From Peribolospora baueri (taxonomy: Eukaryota > Basidiomycota > Peribolosporomycetes > Peribolosporales > Peribolosporaceae), in contig JAMDHS010000020.1 in the NCBI GenBank assembly GCA_029717555.1, positions 62,001 to 126,000 on the forward strand: a stretch of 64,000 nucleotides of DNA. The letters are read 5' to 3'. The notes under the pieces were generated by a model, which did not search any database, was not told the DNA's origin, and was given only the letters and a program-made list of their open reading frames with translations. This document shows, piece by piece, positions 22,612 through 34,352 of this stretch (position 1 is the stretch's first letter; each line of letters opens with the position of its first letter). A program made the position numbers and the translations under genes.

Positions 22612-23559
22612 TTGGTGAGTTTGTTCCCTTTCTAATTTATACGATTGGCCGCGGCTGAACGAGAGTCTTGTCAATCCCTCCCTCCGTGCAACGCTTTCAG
22701 GGCCGCTCTTTTTCTGCTTCTCTCTCCTTTCTTCGCCTTCCTTGCCTCGACGATGGACCTGACCTTGTCAGCGGGTCTACGTCTCGAGCCCGTACCAAAG
22801 TTTCCGACACCTCCCAAACTTCGAACGCTCACTTAGTTATGGTTTACGATTGTAGCCATGCATGTAGAAGATATTTGAAGCGATTGCGAAGAGGGCCCGG
22901 CACAGGGAACGTAGAAGAGGAGGGGGGACTAAGCAAAGGGAAGGTCTGGTTGAAAGTGAGGCCGATAAATTCGGCAGAAAGAAAGAAAAAAAACAGAAGG
23001 TGTTGGCCGTTAAACATTTGCTTAGGGCTTGTTTCGATCAGCCCAGCATACGTTTCAGTCGCCGATTCCTTGACTCGTGCACGTAGTTTGGGGGTGGAAG
23101 GTGAGCTCTCCAATAGCCTGCCCAAAATCCGGCGAGCAGTTTTAAGGCGATGTCAAGATGCCGTCGGCGGCAAGTCGGCTCTGATTTGAAGTCGAGGGCA
23201 TAGATAGGCACGTGATGATGCGTCGTCACGTATTCTTCTGCCCTGAACAACTAAACACCCTCTCCCATTTCCTCCGTCGTACACCTCTCTCTGTCTATAA
23301 GTGAGTTTTTCATGGGCACGTCATCGTCGCCCGCCTCTAGTTGGCTTTCCTTCTGTACGGCGAGCTCCACGATAGAGAGGAGATGACAGCCGAGCGCGTG
23401 GGACATGACCGCGGTGGGTCATCCAGGCAGAGTCGTCGGTGTCGCTAGCCCCAAAGGTCCGCGCGCGCTTCGCCGAGGCCTATTCTCAGGACCGACAATC
23501 AAGACCATCCACGAGGAGTTGCGCGGTCAGAGGGAGTCGGAAGGAGGCGGCGGAGCAGT
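22612..23559. other. Intergenic, no gene seen
   Basis: AT-richer than its surroundings. Open frames on both strands lack motifs. It flanks the retroelement fossil. Confidence 0.4.
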
Positions 23560-24320
23560 CTTCCGGGCGCGGGGTTACGCGATTGACCGCGACGACTTGC
23601 TCTACCTGATCGATCCGGTCGACGACCACCTTCGCCTCTGTGTGCCGACGCAGCTGCACAAGGAAGTCTTGGAGATTTGCCACGACCGAGAAAACCATCA
23701 AGGCGTGGACGCAACCTACCAGCGCCTCCAACGGGACTTCTATCTCCGCAGCATGTCGAAGGTTGTGCGTGGCTACGTGGCCCACTGCCCGTCGTGCGAG
23801 GTCAACCGCACGCACCGACATCCGCCCTACGGGGAGCTCCAGCCGATCTCGGCGCCGGCGCGCCCTCTGCACACCGTCACGATCGACTTTGTCGTCAAGC
23901 TCCCGCCGTCGCAGACGCCGGCACGTCGCACGATCTTCGATACCATCCTCACCGTCACGGACAAAACGAGCAAGATGATTATGCATGTACCGGAGATGAT
24001 CTCCGACCGGGATGCGCGGTTTACGTCTGCGTTCTGGAACACGCTCATGAGCCTCCTCGGTGTTCGTCTCGCCTATTCAACTGCGTACCATCCGCAAAAG
24101 CGAGCGGAGCAACCATACGGTAGAGATCACGCTCCGGTACTATGTCAACGCTAACCAGGACAATTGGGTTTCTGCCCTCGGGGACATCGAGCATGCCTTC
24201 AACAACCGGCGATTTACGGTCACGTACGTGGCTCGCTCTCAACGAGGTGCTCTTCGGTTTCCTGAAGCGGGACGCAAGTAGCATCCTCAATCTGTCCGCC
24301 CCGGCTCCTGACGCCGTCGC
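23560..24320 (+). mobile_element. Fossil fragment of Ty3/gypsy integrase, plus orientation
   Basis: Translation shows a Ty3/gypsy pol integrase region: the linker DDLLYLIDP, an HHCC zinc-binding stretch (LHKEVLEICHDRENHQGVDA ... HCPSCEVNRTHRHPPYGEL) and part of the rve catalytic core (IDFVVKLPPS, ISDRDARFTSAFWNTL). Only this part of pol is present; no gag, reverse transcriptase or LTR was found. The copy is broken, with several breaks, so it is an inactive remnant. It runs tail-to-tail into a second, inverted copy of the same segment. Confidence 0.9.
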
Positions 24321-24329
24321 CGTCGCATA

Positions 24330-25010
24330 CAAGGACGGGCCGGACGGATTGAGGATGCTGCCTGCGTCCCGCTTCAGGAAACCCGAAAAGCACCTCGTTG
24401 GGAGCGAGCTTCGTGACCGCAGATCGCCGGATGTTGAAAGCATGCTCGATGTCCCCGAGGGCAGAAAACCAGTTATCCTGGTTAGCGTTGACGTAATGCC
24501 GGAGTGCGATCTCCATCGTCTGGTTGCTCCGCTCGCTCTGTCCGTTGCACTGCGGTGATACGCGGTGGAGTGAGCGAGGCAGACACCAAGGAGACCCATA
24601 AGCGTCTTCCAGAACGCAGACGTGAATCGCACATCCCGGTCGGAGATCATCTTCTCCGGCATATCCCAATACCGTCGCACGCTGGCGATGAAGCACTCCG
24701 CCCATTCCTCCGCGCCCCAATCCTCCCGTCCCGGGATGAGCATGATCGCCTTGCTCGTTTTGTCGGTGACGGTGAGGATGCTGTCGAAGATCGTGCGATG
24801 GGCCGGTGTCTGCGACGGCGGGAAGCCTGACGAGCAGATAGAGGTCCCGCTGGAGACGCTGGTAGGTCGCGTCCACGCCTTGATGATTTTCTCGGTCGTG
24901 GCACATCTCCAAGACTTCCTTGTGCAGCTGCGTCGGCACACAGAGGCGAAGGTGGTCGTCGGCCGGATCGATCAGGTAGAGCAAGTCGTCGCAGTCAATC
25001 ACGCCAATGC
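24330..25010 (-). mobile_element. Fossil fragment of Ty3/gypsy integrase, minus orientation
   Basis: An inverted near-copy of the adjacent integrase segment: DDLLYLIDPADDHLRLCVPT, EMCHDRENHQGVDATYQRL and the rve core (SDRDVRFTSAFWKTL) are readable. It is broken by internal loss and other changes. The two arms are each about 0.7 kb and look alike enough to come from the same family, so they probably arose from one insertion event or a local inverted duplication. Boundaries are approximate. Confidence 0.88.
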
Positions 25011-25409
25011 CGGCCACGTCGTCTGCCTTATGTGGAACGTCAGCGGGCGCTGTAACCGCGACAACTGGCCCCGCCAGCACGTCTGCGCGGAGTGTGCGGA
25101 CCCTCGACCGCGAACCTCTGTGGCTGCATCAGCACCAAGCCTGCCATCCACCCGGCGTCGCGACCAGCGGTGGCGCCTACAACATGAACGGGTCGTACGC
25201 TGTGAGGCTCGCTTTCAGAGACCTCACCCGACAGAATACCTATGCCTTCCACTTCTTAACCCGACGTAAGTTCGCGAGCGGAAGGAGACATCATTATCAT
25301 AGGGCCTTAGTAAATGGGAGGCAACAGTCGAGAGAGCGGCCATTGGCGTGTAATAAGCGCCTCGTCACGTACGCGGAACCGCTACCATTTCACGGGCGGA
25401 ACGACGGCT
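25011..25409. other. Flank of the retroelement fossil with a zinc-knuckle-like stretch
   Basis: Plus-strand translation at about 25026-25093 contains WNVSGRCNRDNWPRQHVCAE, a Cys/His pattern like those in fungal mobile-element proteins. It is too short to assign to an element. The rest of the interval shows no gene and ends at the LARP7-like stop codon. Confidence 0.35.
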
Positions 25410-27565
25410 TCAATCAAACCTCATGTGCTTGCCCTTCTTCTTACTCTCCGTCTTCCTCCTCTTGGAGAGCCCCTTCGTTACGTCCAGTCCGCCGTCGCGT
25501 TCTTCCCGCACGCTGCCATCCACATCTCCAGAACCAGTAGACGGTCTGTCGATCCCTGCTATCTCCGCGTCCTTGTGTCGATCTCGCCGCACAGGCTCAC
25601 CCTGCACCCGACCACCTCGGCCTTCTGAACCTTCACTGACACTAGTGGCAGCTCGCGCGGCGGCCTTTGCTCGCGCTGCCTTGCGAACTGAAGCCGGAAG
25701 CGACATCCAATATTCTCGCTCTCGCTCTCCCGAAAGCAGCTCCATTTGAATCGGCGCACGGTCGCCCTCCAAGGCCGCGTCGGCGGTGGTCGCTGAAGAC
25801 GCATCGGAGGATGGTAGGTAGGTTGGGTTGGAGGAAAAGTATGCGATCAACGACGTCGCATGGGAAGCCGTCCTCGCACGAACGTAGCACTGACGCACGA
25901 TCAAGCAAAAGGCTCAAAACGTTTCAGCCACACCTCTGACAAAACACCGGTGTTTGGCAAACTCACGTCGGCAGACCTATCGTGGCGATCTATATAGTCC
26001 ACGGCGCCAGGTACAGACTTGTCGAAGAGACTTGTTAATGTTGTCTTGTTTGCTCCAGCAGGGATATGACGCCCAAGAAGGATGACTCCAAAAGGGTATT
26101 CGGCTGTCGCGGAGAGCGGAGAAGCTGAGTCGGAGGGATTCGTACGTGGCATGTTGGCTACAAGAGTCTCGTGTCGCGCCAGTGGGACCGATGGTTTGAG
26201 GTCGCGACTGACTGTCAAAGCTTCGGCCTGTCGCGCTGCGTGGTTGGACTCTTGCAGTCGCTTCTGCAAGGCGAGGTATTCGTCCCTTAAATGGTCCCAC
26301 GCTGGCCTGGGAGTTTGAAGCGAATGAATTCAGTCACGTCCAAGGTCGTATTAAAGAGGTAAAATACGGTTGCTCACTTGGACAGGACTCGGAATCCATC
26401 CCCTCCGGCCGTGTGCTCGCCCGTGTCCAGCTTGCTCGCATCGTCTGTTCGGTCTCTCTCGGCCACGGGCGAAAGCTTGCATCCAGCTGCTCGACCCTTT
26501 GAGCTGCTCAGATCCCACGGCCATCGCTCTTCCATTGTGCGCACGTCGTTTTCATCGCCCAACACGATGAAAGCGAATCCTCGAAACTCGCTGCCGCCCA
26601 GTTCTTCTTCAAGTTCTAAGCCGTGTTCCTTTTCTTTTCCCTTGAACGATCTACGGGCGGTGGAAAACGCTTCGCTTTGAGCTTGAAGAGGACGTTGGCA
26701 CGGGCCTGAAGCCAGACGAGGAAAGAAAACAGCCTGTACCGACTGATCCGGACTTGTGGCAAGAAGAAAGCTGGCTACGCTGGCGGCGGAGTGGACCCAA
26801 GATGGAAAATTCTCCTGCGATGGACAGGTCAACTCAATGGGTCAGAGACGCCTCTTGCACTGGACACAATTCGCGAATGAACGCACCACTCACCGCATAG
26901 ATCGTACGACGCAGCCAATATTCCGTGCCTCGTCGTATGTCCGACTTGAAAGCATTATTTCGCCGGAAACCAAAACCGTTCGGAGACAACTGAGGAACAA
27001 TGAAAACCCGGCGTTTAGCGAGTCTGCCACAGCTTTCGTACCACGATTGCCTGCCTACCGTGATATTTTGGACAGGGAACCCTTTCAATGCCCGGATGAT
27101 GTCAGCCTGGGAGCTGCAGACTTTCGCAATAGCGAGTACGTCTAGCAGACGAAGGATATGGACATCTACATTGCAAAGCAAAATCACGGCGGACGCTCAA
27201 AGTGGTCAGCACGAACGAGCTCAGAAAAGGTTCAGAGCAGGGAGAAAGCAGTCCAGTCTGCCGACATGGTCCAGCTCACAGTCATCGCCAGCGCCATTCA
27301 CAGCCTCCCGTAACAAGTCATTCTGCGGTTTTGACAATCCGTAGTCAGACAGCTCGAGATGAACCGCTGCAGAGATCTCTTGAAGACGCTTGCGCTCCTT
27401 GGACGAGGAGGCTTCGGCAGCGGTGGCCTGTCTCGTAGACCCGCTACCGCTGGGCTCAGCATTGCGGGGGGCACCGCCGGAAGGACCAGGGTCCCTGGAC
27501 ACCTTGACAGGCGGTCTGCGTGAAGCGCCTTGGTGGACCCGCCGGGGAACGAAGGGAAAGGACAT
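25410..27565 (-). CDS. La-related protein 7 (LARP7/Pof8-type) RNA-binding protein
   Basis: Six exons (minus): 27280-27565, 27059-27165, 26894-26989, 26378-26814, 25967-26306 and 25410-25889; 581 aa. In order: a low-complexity N-terminus; a La-type winged helix (LSDYGLSKPQNDLLREAV, then YVHILRLLDVLAIAKV); a canonical RRM with RNP2 (RTIYAENF) and RNP1 (FRGFAFIVL); and a C-terminal xRRM (FGVILLGRHIPAGANKTTL, VDYIDRHD, CYVRARTASHATSLIAYF) followed by ELLSGEREREYW and a terminal GKHMRFD. The last two match the end of metazoan LARP7 (LSGxxExxYW ... KHIRF). LARP7 proteins hold the 3' end of one RNA: 7SK in animals, telomerase RNA in ciliates (p65) and fission yeast (Pof8). In a fungus, telomerase RNA or U6 is the likely client. 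It is divergent from NUP192. Confidence 0.85.
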
Positions 27566-27802
27566 CGAGGGACTTTTGGTGTGGTGGTCTGCAAACGATC
27601 GCGTCTTCGAGCCCGCACGCGTTCTTTTTGTCTCCCGCTTTGTCGCCGTCGATCAATCTCATTCTCTCCCCTTGACCACGACCACCACGACCATCAGCCA
27701 TCACATTGACCTCAACTCGCCGAACGCTCTGCTCGTCACGCTCTCCTTATACCCTCCTTCCCAAGGGCTGACCAGCAAGCACACGGTGAGGAGACTGCCG
27801 TC
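27566..27802. promoter_or_regulatory. Bidirectional promoter of LARP7-like gene and NUP192
   Basis: 237 bp between two divergent start codons. Contains a (ACC)n-like stretch near 27677-27697. No other element is recognised. Confidence 0.6.
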
Positions 27803-30800
27803 ATGGCGTCAACGTCGGTCACCACAGGCACACCGCCGGCCGGGGCCTCGTCTACGGTAGTAAATGAGCGTCGCCTCTTCCGGTGAGCAGACCCCTCGGA
27901 CCGCATCTTTCGTCCGAGTCTCTGTGACGGCTACTGACACTCATGTGCATTTCATTCACGTCCCTCGCATCGTGTGAGCGTAGGTCATACCGAAGCATCT
28001 ACGAAGCCCTCGACTCCAACCGCCCAGCGGACGCATACGAGCTCAACGAGCTGCTCGACGCTCGCTTGCCCAAACTGAAAAGCTGTGCCGAACCCTTTGG
28101 CAAGCCGTCTTCCGATTCCAGGACCAAAGTAGAGAGCGGCAGTGTTGAGGTGTATGGTGTCGAAGTCAACGTCTCGGAGACAGAGAAGAAGCTCGCCTTC
28201 AAGATCAGCAAACGCTTCGACCTGGACGAAATCGAAGCGTTCATTCTCCTCCGGTCATACTTTCAGACCGAAGAAGAGGTCGGGCACATTCTTGGTGACC
28301 CGGAAACATCACCAAAAACGGTCGCTGCGAAGGAGGGGCTTCCAGATGACTTCATCGACGCATTCTACTTCGACGAGCGGGTCTTTCTCAGGCGCATTGT
28401 CAGTGCCCTCCTCCGGATTATCGGACACCAAGGTCTGCATTCTTTCGGCGGGATTGCGAAAGAAAAGGTCATGTTCATATTCACCGATGGCTTCACACTG
28501 CGGCTTCTTGACAAGTTTCGGCGTACCACCCAGCAACAGCTCCCCGAGTTCGTCCGAGCAAGCTTTCGGGACGCGGGCGCGTGGGCGAAGCAAATCGTGC
28601 GAGAGCAGCAGAGCCTGCTGGAGGTCATATTCCTCGACTTCTACCAACGCGATCGCCCCGACGCGGCGGCCATCGTGATGATCCTGCGAACGGCTCTGGA
28701 TACTGTAATGGGCGCAAAGCAAGAGATTGCCATCTTCTTTGATGCGGAGGCCAACGATCTCATGGTTGAGGTTCAAGGTTTACTCGTCTTGATTGCGGTC
28801 GAGGTCCTTTATCTGGAGGACATACCGGAGGAGTTCTTATTAACCGAAAGCCCTTCGCCCAACGACATGATGTTATCGCCCGAGCACCTCAAAGAAGCCA
28901 CCGAAATCGTCCAGTCATTTCCCTCCGACGCCATCTTCAGCCCCATCATCCTCGCCTGGTCTTTCTTGCTGAGCAGGGTGACGAATGTTCTCTTCGAGAA
29001 CGAGGACCCCATGCCGGAAATTTTCCGGGACTTCGCAAGAGCCGTCTATCCTTCACATACATCAATCCGACCAGATGGGCCGATGGAACCCCCGCTCTGG
29101 CAAGGACTGACTACCATAGCTTTGGCCCCCGACATGCAACTGTTCCCGACTCTGCTTCGCATCCTCGCCCCGCCACTGGTCTCCGGCGTTCCCTCCTGCA
29201 TCTCTCCGGACTCGCCCAACGCCCTCGGTGCCCGCTCGGTAATCAAAGGTCTCATTATGGCTCTCTCTGATATAGTACGCGTTGAGCACGTGCCGGACTT
29301 TGATGGCTTGGTCGACGTGTGGGTCGCCCTCTTCGGCATGACCGAAGACCCCGCGGGAGAGACGATTCGAGCGAAAGGCATCGCCACTCTTTGTGTCGAG
29401 TTCTGGCAAGTCGACTACGAGCAACCTCAGCGTAGGGCCCTGCTCGAGATGGCCAGGCAACGCTTCCCCGTTCAGCCGCGGCCTCTCCTCCGTCTTCTGC
29501 GCGCCCTATCTGGACACGCTGAAGAAGAAGATTTCGATGTCGACGGCCCGGCTTATCGTTGCTCGTTGTTCGTGCTAGACTACTTCTCCTCGCTGCCAAC
29601 CATCGCCTCCGTCCTTCCTCCCGATCGCCCCGCGACGCCTTCACCATTCTCGGTAATCTCTGACGGCGTCTTCGAGTCTGTGCGGCCAATTCCCGTCATC
29701 GGAGGCATTTCCGTGCCCCCTGGTGTGCGCGGTCATCTGATCAGCGAGCCAGGGCGTACGCCTATGGTGGTTAGCTGGCAGTGGCAGAATTCCGGTTTCA
29801 AGCTCGTTATGGCCATTCTGGACTCCCTGGTAGGACATTCCAGCCAGGACCGGGAGTCGGAGCCGGAGTTGGACAACGTCTTTCAAGGGAAAGAGCCCGC
29901 TCCGACTTTCTTCGACCTCGTACCCAACGCCGAACCAGGCGACGAGGTCGACGTGATCACGGACATTCTCGGCCTGATCGAAGCCCTCTTCTCCACCGGG
30001 AAGAACGCCACTAGTCGCTTCCTCGACCATGTGCTTGGGGCGGGAGTAGACTGGACCGACGACGAGGGGATGGAGGCAGACGAGGGTGCTGACAGAGACC
30101 AGGACGAGGGTCTGAATCCGAGCGCTGGTGATTTGGTGTCGATTGTCTTCAAGATCTTGGAACGAGCCCTGTCGGCTCGCGCCCCGCCTCCACAGATCGT
30201 CACTTCAATCTTCAAGATCCTAACCCAGGTTCTGCCGATCTATTCCGATTCGATATGGATGCTTCTGCGCAGCTCCAACATTATTATCGGCGCTCCCGGG
30301 CTTGCCTCAACGGCCACGTATGGAATCGACAGCAGCTTTGCAAGCCCACAATCAACCATTCTCCGCGCCGATCGGGCACGAGGGACGTATCTCATGACGT
30401 TGGCCTATCTTGACTTCGTCCTGGAGCTTCTCGCCGACGTGCGACTTTCCCAGTTGGACGCCCCAACCGACGTTTTGCAGATGAAAGCGGTGGTATTGCG
30501 CCGCGCTCTTGCCTTCGTCAATACCGAGATCTGGTCGGAGTATCAGTCGTGGCGATTTGATGTCGTCAGGCAGAAGTTCGAGATCGGCTTGCAGACGGGG
30601 AGGCTGGCGGAAGAAGTGCTCGCCGACGTCTCACTTCTCCGACAGAGGGAAGGTGGCAGAGTCGCCGACATGGGTCCCCTCGGCATTGTCGGTGACGAGA
30701 TCATAGGTCGCTTTGTCACTGGGACCAACTCTGCTCAGCTCGCTCCTCTCTTTAGCGTCCTCAGTCGCGGTCAGCAGCAGGTGACCGCTCTCGACCGTGT

Positions 30801-33800
30801 TTTGCGGCCCGGCGACGTACGGACGCTGGAGTCGCTAATTGAACAGCATTTGCGTCTATCTCGGCTCATCCTGTCACGTCGGCTCGCAGCACTAAAGGAT
30901 CGCCCTTGCCTCCTGGAAAGGCTGTTTTTCGACCACGCCACTGCCGGGTTCCGCCTCAAAGGCTCGATTACGGGTACTCGCATCGTCCAAGTCGACCTTC
31001 TCGATGCTCTCTTCGGCTACGTATCTTACTCGATTTTAGCCGCCAACTACTCCATCGGCACCGAAGCGTCCAACTTGCTCACGAAGCTGTGTACTCTGAC
31101 AAAACTCTGGCAGCCGAACCCTCCAGCTCTGGTCAGTTACCTCGGCTCGCCCGACGATCTGGAAGGGACGGTCTCAGAGATACTCGACGTCCTCGCCAGC
31201 GAGTTTCAAGAAGATCGCCTCAAAGCGTCTATCTGGTCTTTACTCGCCAGCATCATGGATTCGCAACCTGCCCTTGCAACGCTATTCATCACCGGCAGAC
31301 ACTTGGCTCATCGCATCGAGACCCAGATGGACCGGAAGGCGAAAGGCAAAGGAAAGGAAAGTCAATCGCCGGGTCTACCGCGAACGGCCCTTGGAGTCGC
31401 TATTGAGCAGCTGAAGGCTTGGAAGTCGCTCTGGGACGAGAGTCCATTTATGCTTGAGCCCATCCTACGCTTCGTCGACCTCGCCTGGCAGCGAATTTAC
31501 GAACACGGTCTGTCGTTCGAGGAGCGCCGCAAGGACGTCGCGTTCTGGAAAGAGCTGGGAATGATCGCTCTTCAAGATCTTGGTCGGGATCCGCCCCTTG
31601 CGAAGGAGTCTGGTGTGGCCGGCGGATATCTCGATCCGGGCCGACCCGTGGAGGTGGAAGAGTATTGCTATCGCATGCTTTCGCGGGCCAGGGCAGTCAA
31701 CCTGCTCACCACGGAGATCGGTGCTTTACCACGGACGGCTGAGACTGATCAGCAAAAGCCAGAGCCGTTGAAAGCACTTCTCCTCAACGTCGTCAACCAG
31801 AACGGTCTGAAAGCCATCGTTTCTGCGGCTATGGTTCGGACCGTGGTCGTGAACAGGTTGGTTGTTGAGGCGGAGATGGCGCTCATGAAGTCGTGGCGGG
31901 CGTTGTTCGAGACGTCTGTACCATTCTTCGTGGCTCACGGCGAGCCGGAAAAGGTTCAGTCTGCGTTCATCGCTGCCGCCAAGCTCGCAGCTGGAGAGAT
32001 CGCGGAAGAAGAGGGACGGGGCGAGACAGTGCTCAAGATTCTCGTCGAGCGCTCACGCCTCCTCTTGGTCCTGACGGAGATCGCTATCACACCGCCGGGC
32101 AAGGCGCGGAACGTCCGCGAGGCGGTCGAACTCCTGAAGGAGATCGTTCGGGTGGCTACAAGCGACACTTTCAGCCTTTTCGACTCTGTACAACGGCTGA
32201 TCACGCCGCTTTTGCACCGCGCCGTGTTCTCTTCGATCCTCCTCGTTCTGAGGCACATTGTCGCGCTTATTTCCGCCGGAGAGTCGTGCAAAGCTGAACG
32301 GCCGGATCTGCAACAGGCGGTCATGACTCTGCTCAACATGACGTTCGGCGCCGTACGTCGTCTCTTCGATGTCGCCCGGACAACCGAGACGTTGGACAAC
32401 TCGTTGGCGGTCGACGTAGATCTGAAGCTTCTGACCGCCGTGTTGGCGCAATTGATCCGACCGGAATTGGGTAGCACGCCCAGTATCTGGCTCGCACAGT
32501 GTCAGGAGGTAGAGTTCTTTCGCTCGGCGTTTGAACTGCTCGTTCTGTCTCGGCCAGTGCCGTTGGACAGCGGCGGTGGGTCAGGGGCGGCCAAGCCTCT
32601 GTACACCCAGCATCTTCTCGACCTCTTTCTCGCACTCACTGTCGTCCCACAGGCCGCAGAGCAGATGGCCCTGGACGGCGTCATGACGGCCCTCTCTTCC
32701 AACGGGTCCTTGACGCCGCTGGCGGAGGCCGGACAAATAGCTTCCACGGATCCGGCGTTCCCAGGCGAGCGTAACCCGTCACATACGGCGTGGTGCACGG
32801 TGTTGGCCATCGTGGCTGGGCTGATCGACGTCCTCGGGTTGACCAGTTCGCACTTCGTCGAGGTCGAGGTCGTAGCTTTCATCCACGTCTACGGCACCCA
32901 GCTTCTGCGCGGCCTGAGTTATCGTGCGCCCGGGGAGCTGCCGCGGCCGGGTGAGGGAGGACTGATGGTCATGTCGGAGCTGCTGCCGGAGGAGACGCAC
33001 GGAGAGGGCACGTTCACGACTGCGGACCTGGACGAAGCAGACAAGGTGGCGCGGCTGTTCTACGGTATCGCCGTCAGCACTACGCCAAGAGAAGAGCCGG
33101 CGAAGGCTCTGCAGACGCTGGCGGAGAACGGCCTACAGCTGCTCTCGCAGTATGTCTATCTGCTCACACACCCGCAAGCGACGGCTACTTTTCTCGAGCC
33201 CGTCACGCCAGAAGAGCGTCGTCTGTTGGAGAAGGAGGAAAATGAAGCGGATAAAGAAAGCCAGCGGGCGGGGACCAACGTTAGGGCGGAGGAGGGGGCG
33301 GACTGGAACTGGAGCCCGACGAAACGACCGCTTATGAACGACGTGCTTTGCAAAATCTTGCACGTCTCCGGTGTTCTCGTCTCCGCGGTCCTTGAGACGA
33401 GCAGGGCGACCGTGAAGGTGCTCACAGGGGAGCCTTTCGAGTGGCCTACGGACCGGACGATGGTGATACCGGTGAGTGGGATTATAAATTCGTAGGCGCT
33501 TGCCCCCGTCCCCCCCATTTTTCCGTTTGCTTCGATCATGCGTTCGGCGCTTACACTCAATCCTCGTGGCAACACGTCTCTCTGCATCGCCTTCCAGACT
33601 GCACGAACCAGCCTCGAAAGGCCAGCATCTTTCGGCACGCTTCTTGATCTTGCCTCTCAATCTCTCGACTTGCTCTCTCAACCGGCTTCGGTCATCACAG
33701 CTCCAAGACAACCGATGTCGCCTTGGCTAGTCACTCCTTTGGCGTCGTCGGTGGCCGCATACACGCTCGAGCGCTCTCTGACGCTCATCGTGACCCAAAT

Positions 33801-34104
33801 GGCGCTGTGGAACTACGTGCCGGCGGACATGAGGACTGAGCTGCTGGCTGTGTTGGGGAAGGCGGCGAAGCGTATGCGTGCCATGGGTGCGGTAGGTGGA
33901 AGGGAAAAGGAAGGCGCATTGGGTTCCTCGTTGACCGGTGCTAAGAGTTGGGGGGCGAAGGGCCCGGCGGCGTTCATTGAAGTGCTTCACAAGTTTGTCG
34001 AGCTGCGCTTAACTCAGGAGACGCGCGGCGGCGGGGCGGTCGAAGGGGAGGTCCTCGACCGGCGAAATTCTTTGGAAGGATCTCCTTCCTTTGGGCTGTT
34101 TTGA
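27803..34104 (+). CDS. NUP192: Nuclear pore inner-ring nucleoporin Nup192/Nup205
   Basis: Exons 27803-27882, 27984-33471 and 33598-34104 give 2,024 aa, near human NUP205 (2,012) and above yeast Nup192 (1,683). It starts MASTSVTTGTPPAG and is all-helical in appearance, a long alpha-solenoid. Recognisable family stretches include FRSYRSIYEALDS near the N-terminus and the large central block around QREGGRVADMGPLGIVGDEI. The protein is a scaffold of the inner ring of the nuclear pore, binding Nic96/Nup93 and Nup53. The first exon is short; an in-frame ATG at 27943 after a putative intron start is an alternative start. Intron 2 splits after MVIP and is supported by a strong CCTTCCAG acceptor. The gene is compact for its size, with one 5.5-kb exon. 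COG6 starts 248 bp downstream on the same strand. Confidence 0.9.
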
Positions 34105-34352
34105 GTTGCACTCGTGTAAAATAGGAACGCCTATTTTTCCCTTCTGGTCAATGGAATCTACGTCCAGGGAAGCGTTGCGATGATGACCACCACCAGCTCC
34201 TCCCTCCGATCGTGCTGTCGCCGCAAGCAGGTGATCTCAGATGATCGGAGCCCTTCTCAACGCGCGCTCGCTGCGCTCCTCTTTCTTCGACCAGCAAGAG
34301 ACAGCAAAGCGAGATAGAGAGATAGAGAGATAGAGCGCTTGCTTGCGTCGCC

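Noticed and set aside
25410-27565. Reading this locus as genuine La (LHP1/SSB)
   Set aside because: The C-terminal xRRM followed by the LSG..E..YW block and KHMRF tail is specific to LARP7-type proteins.
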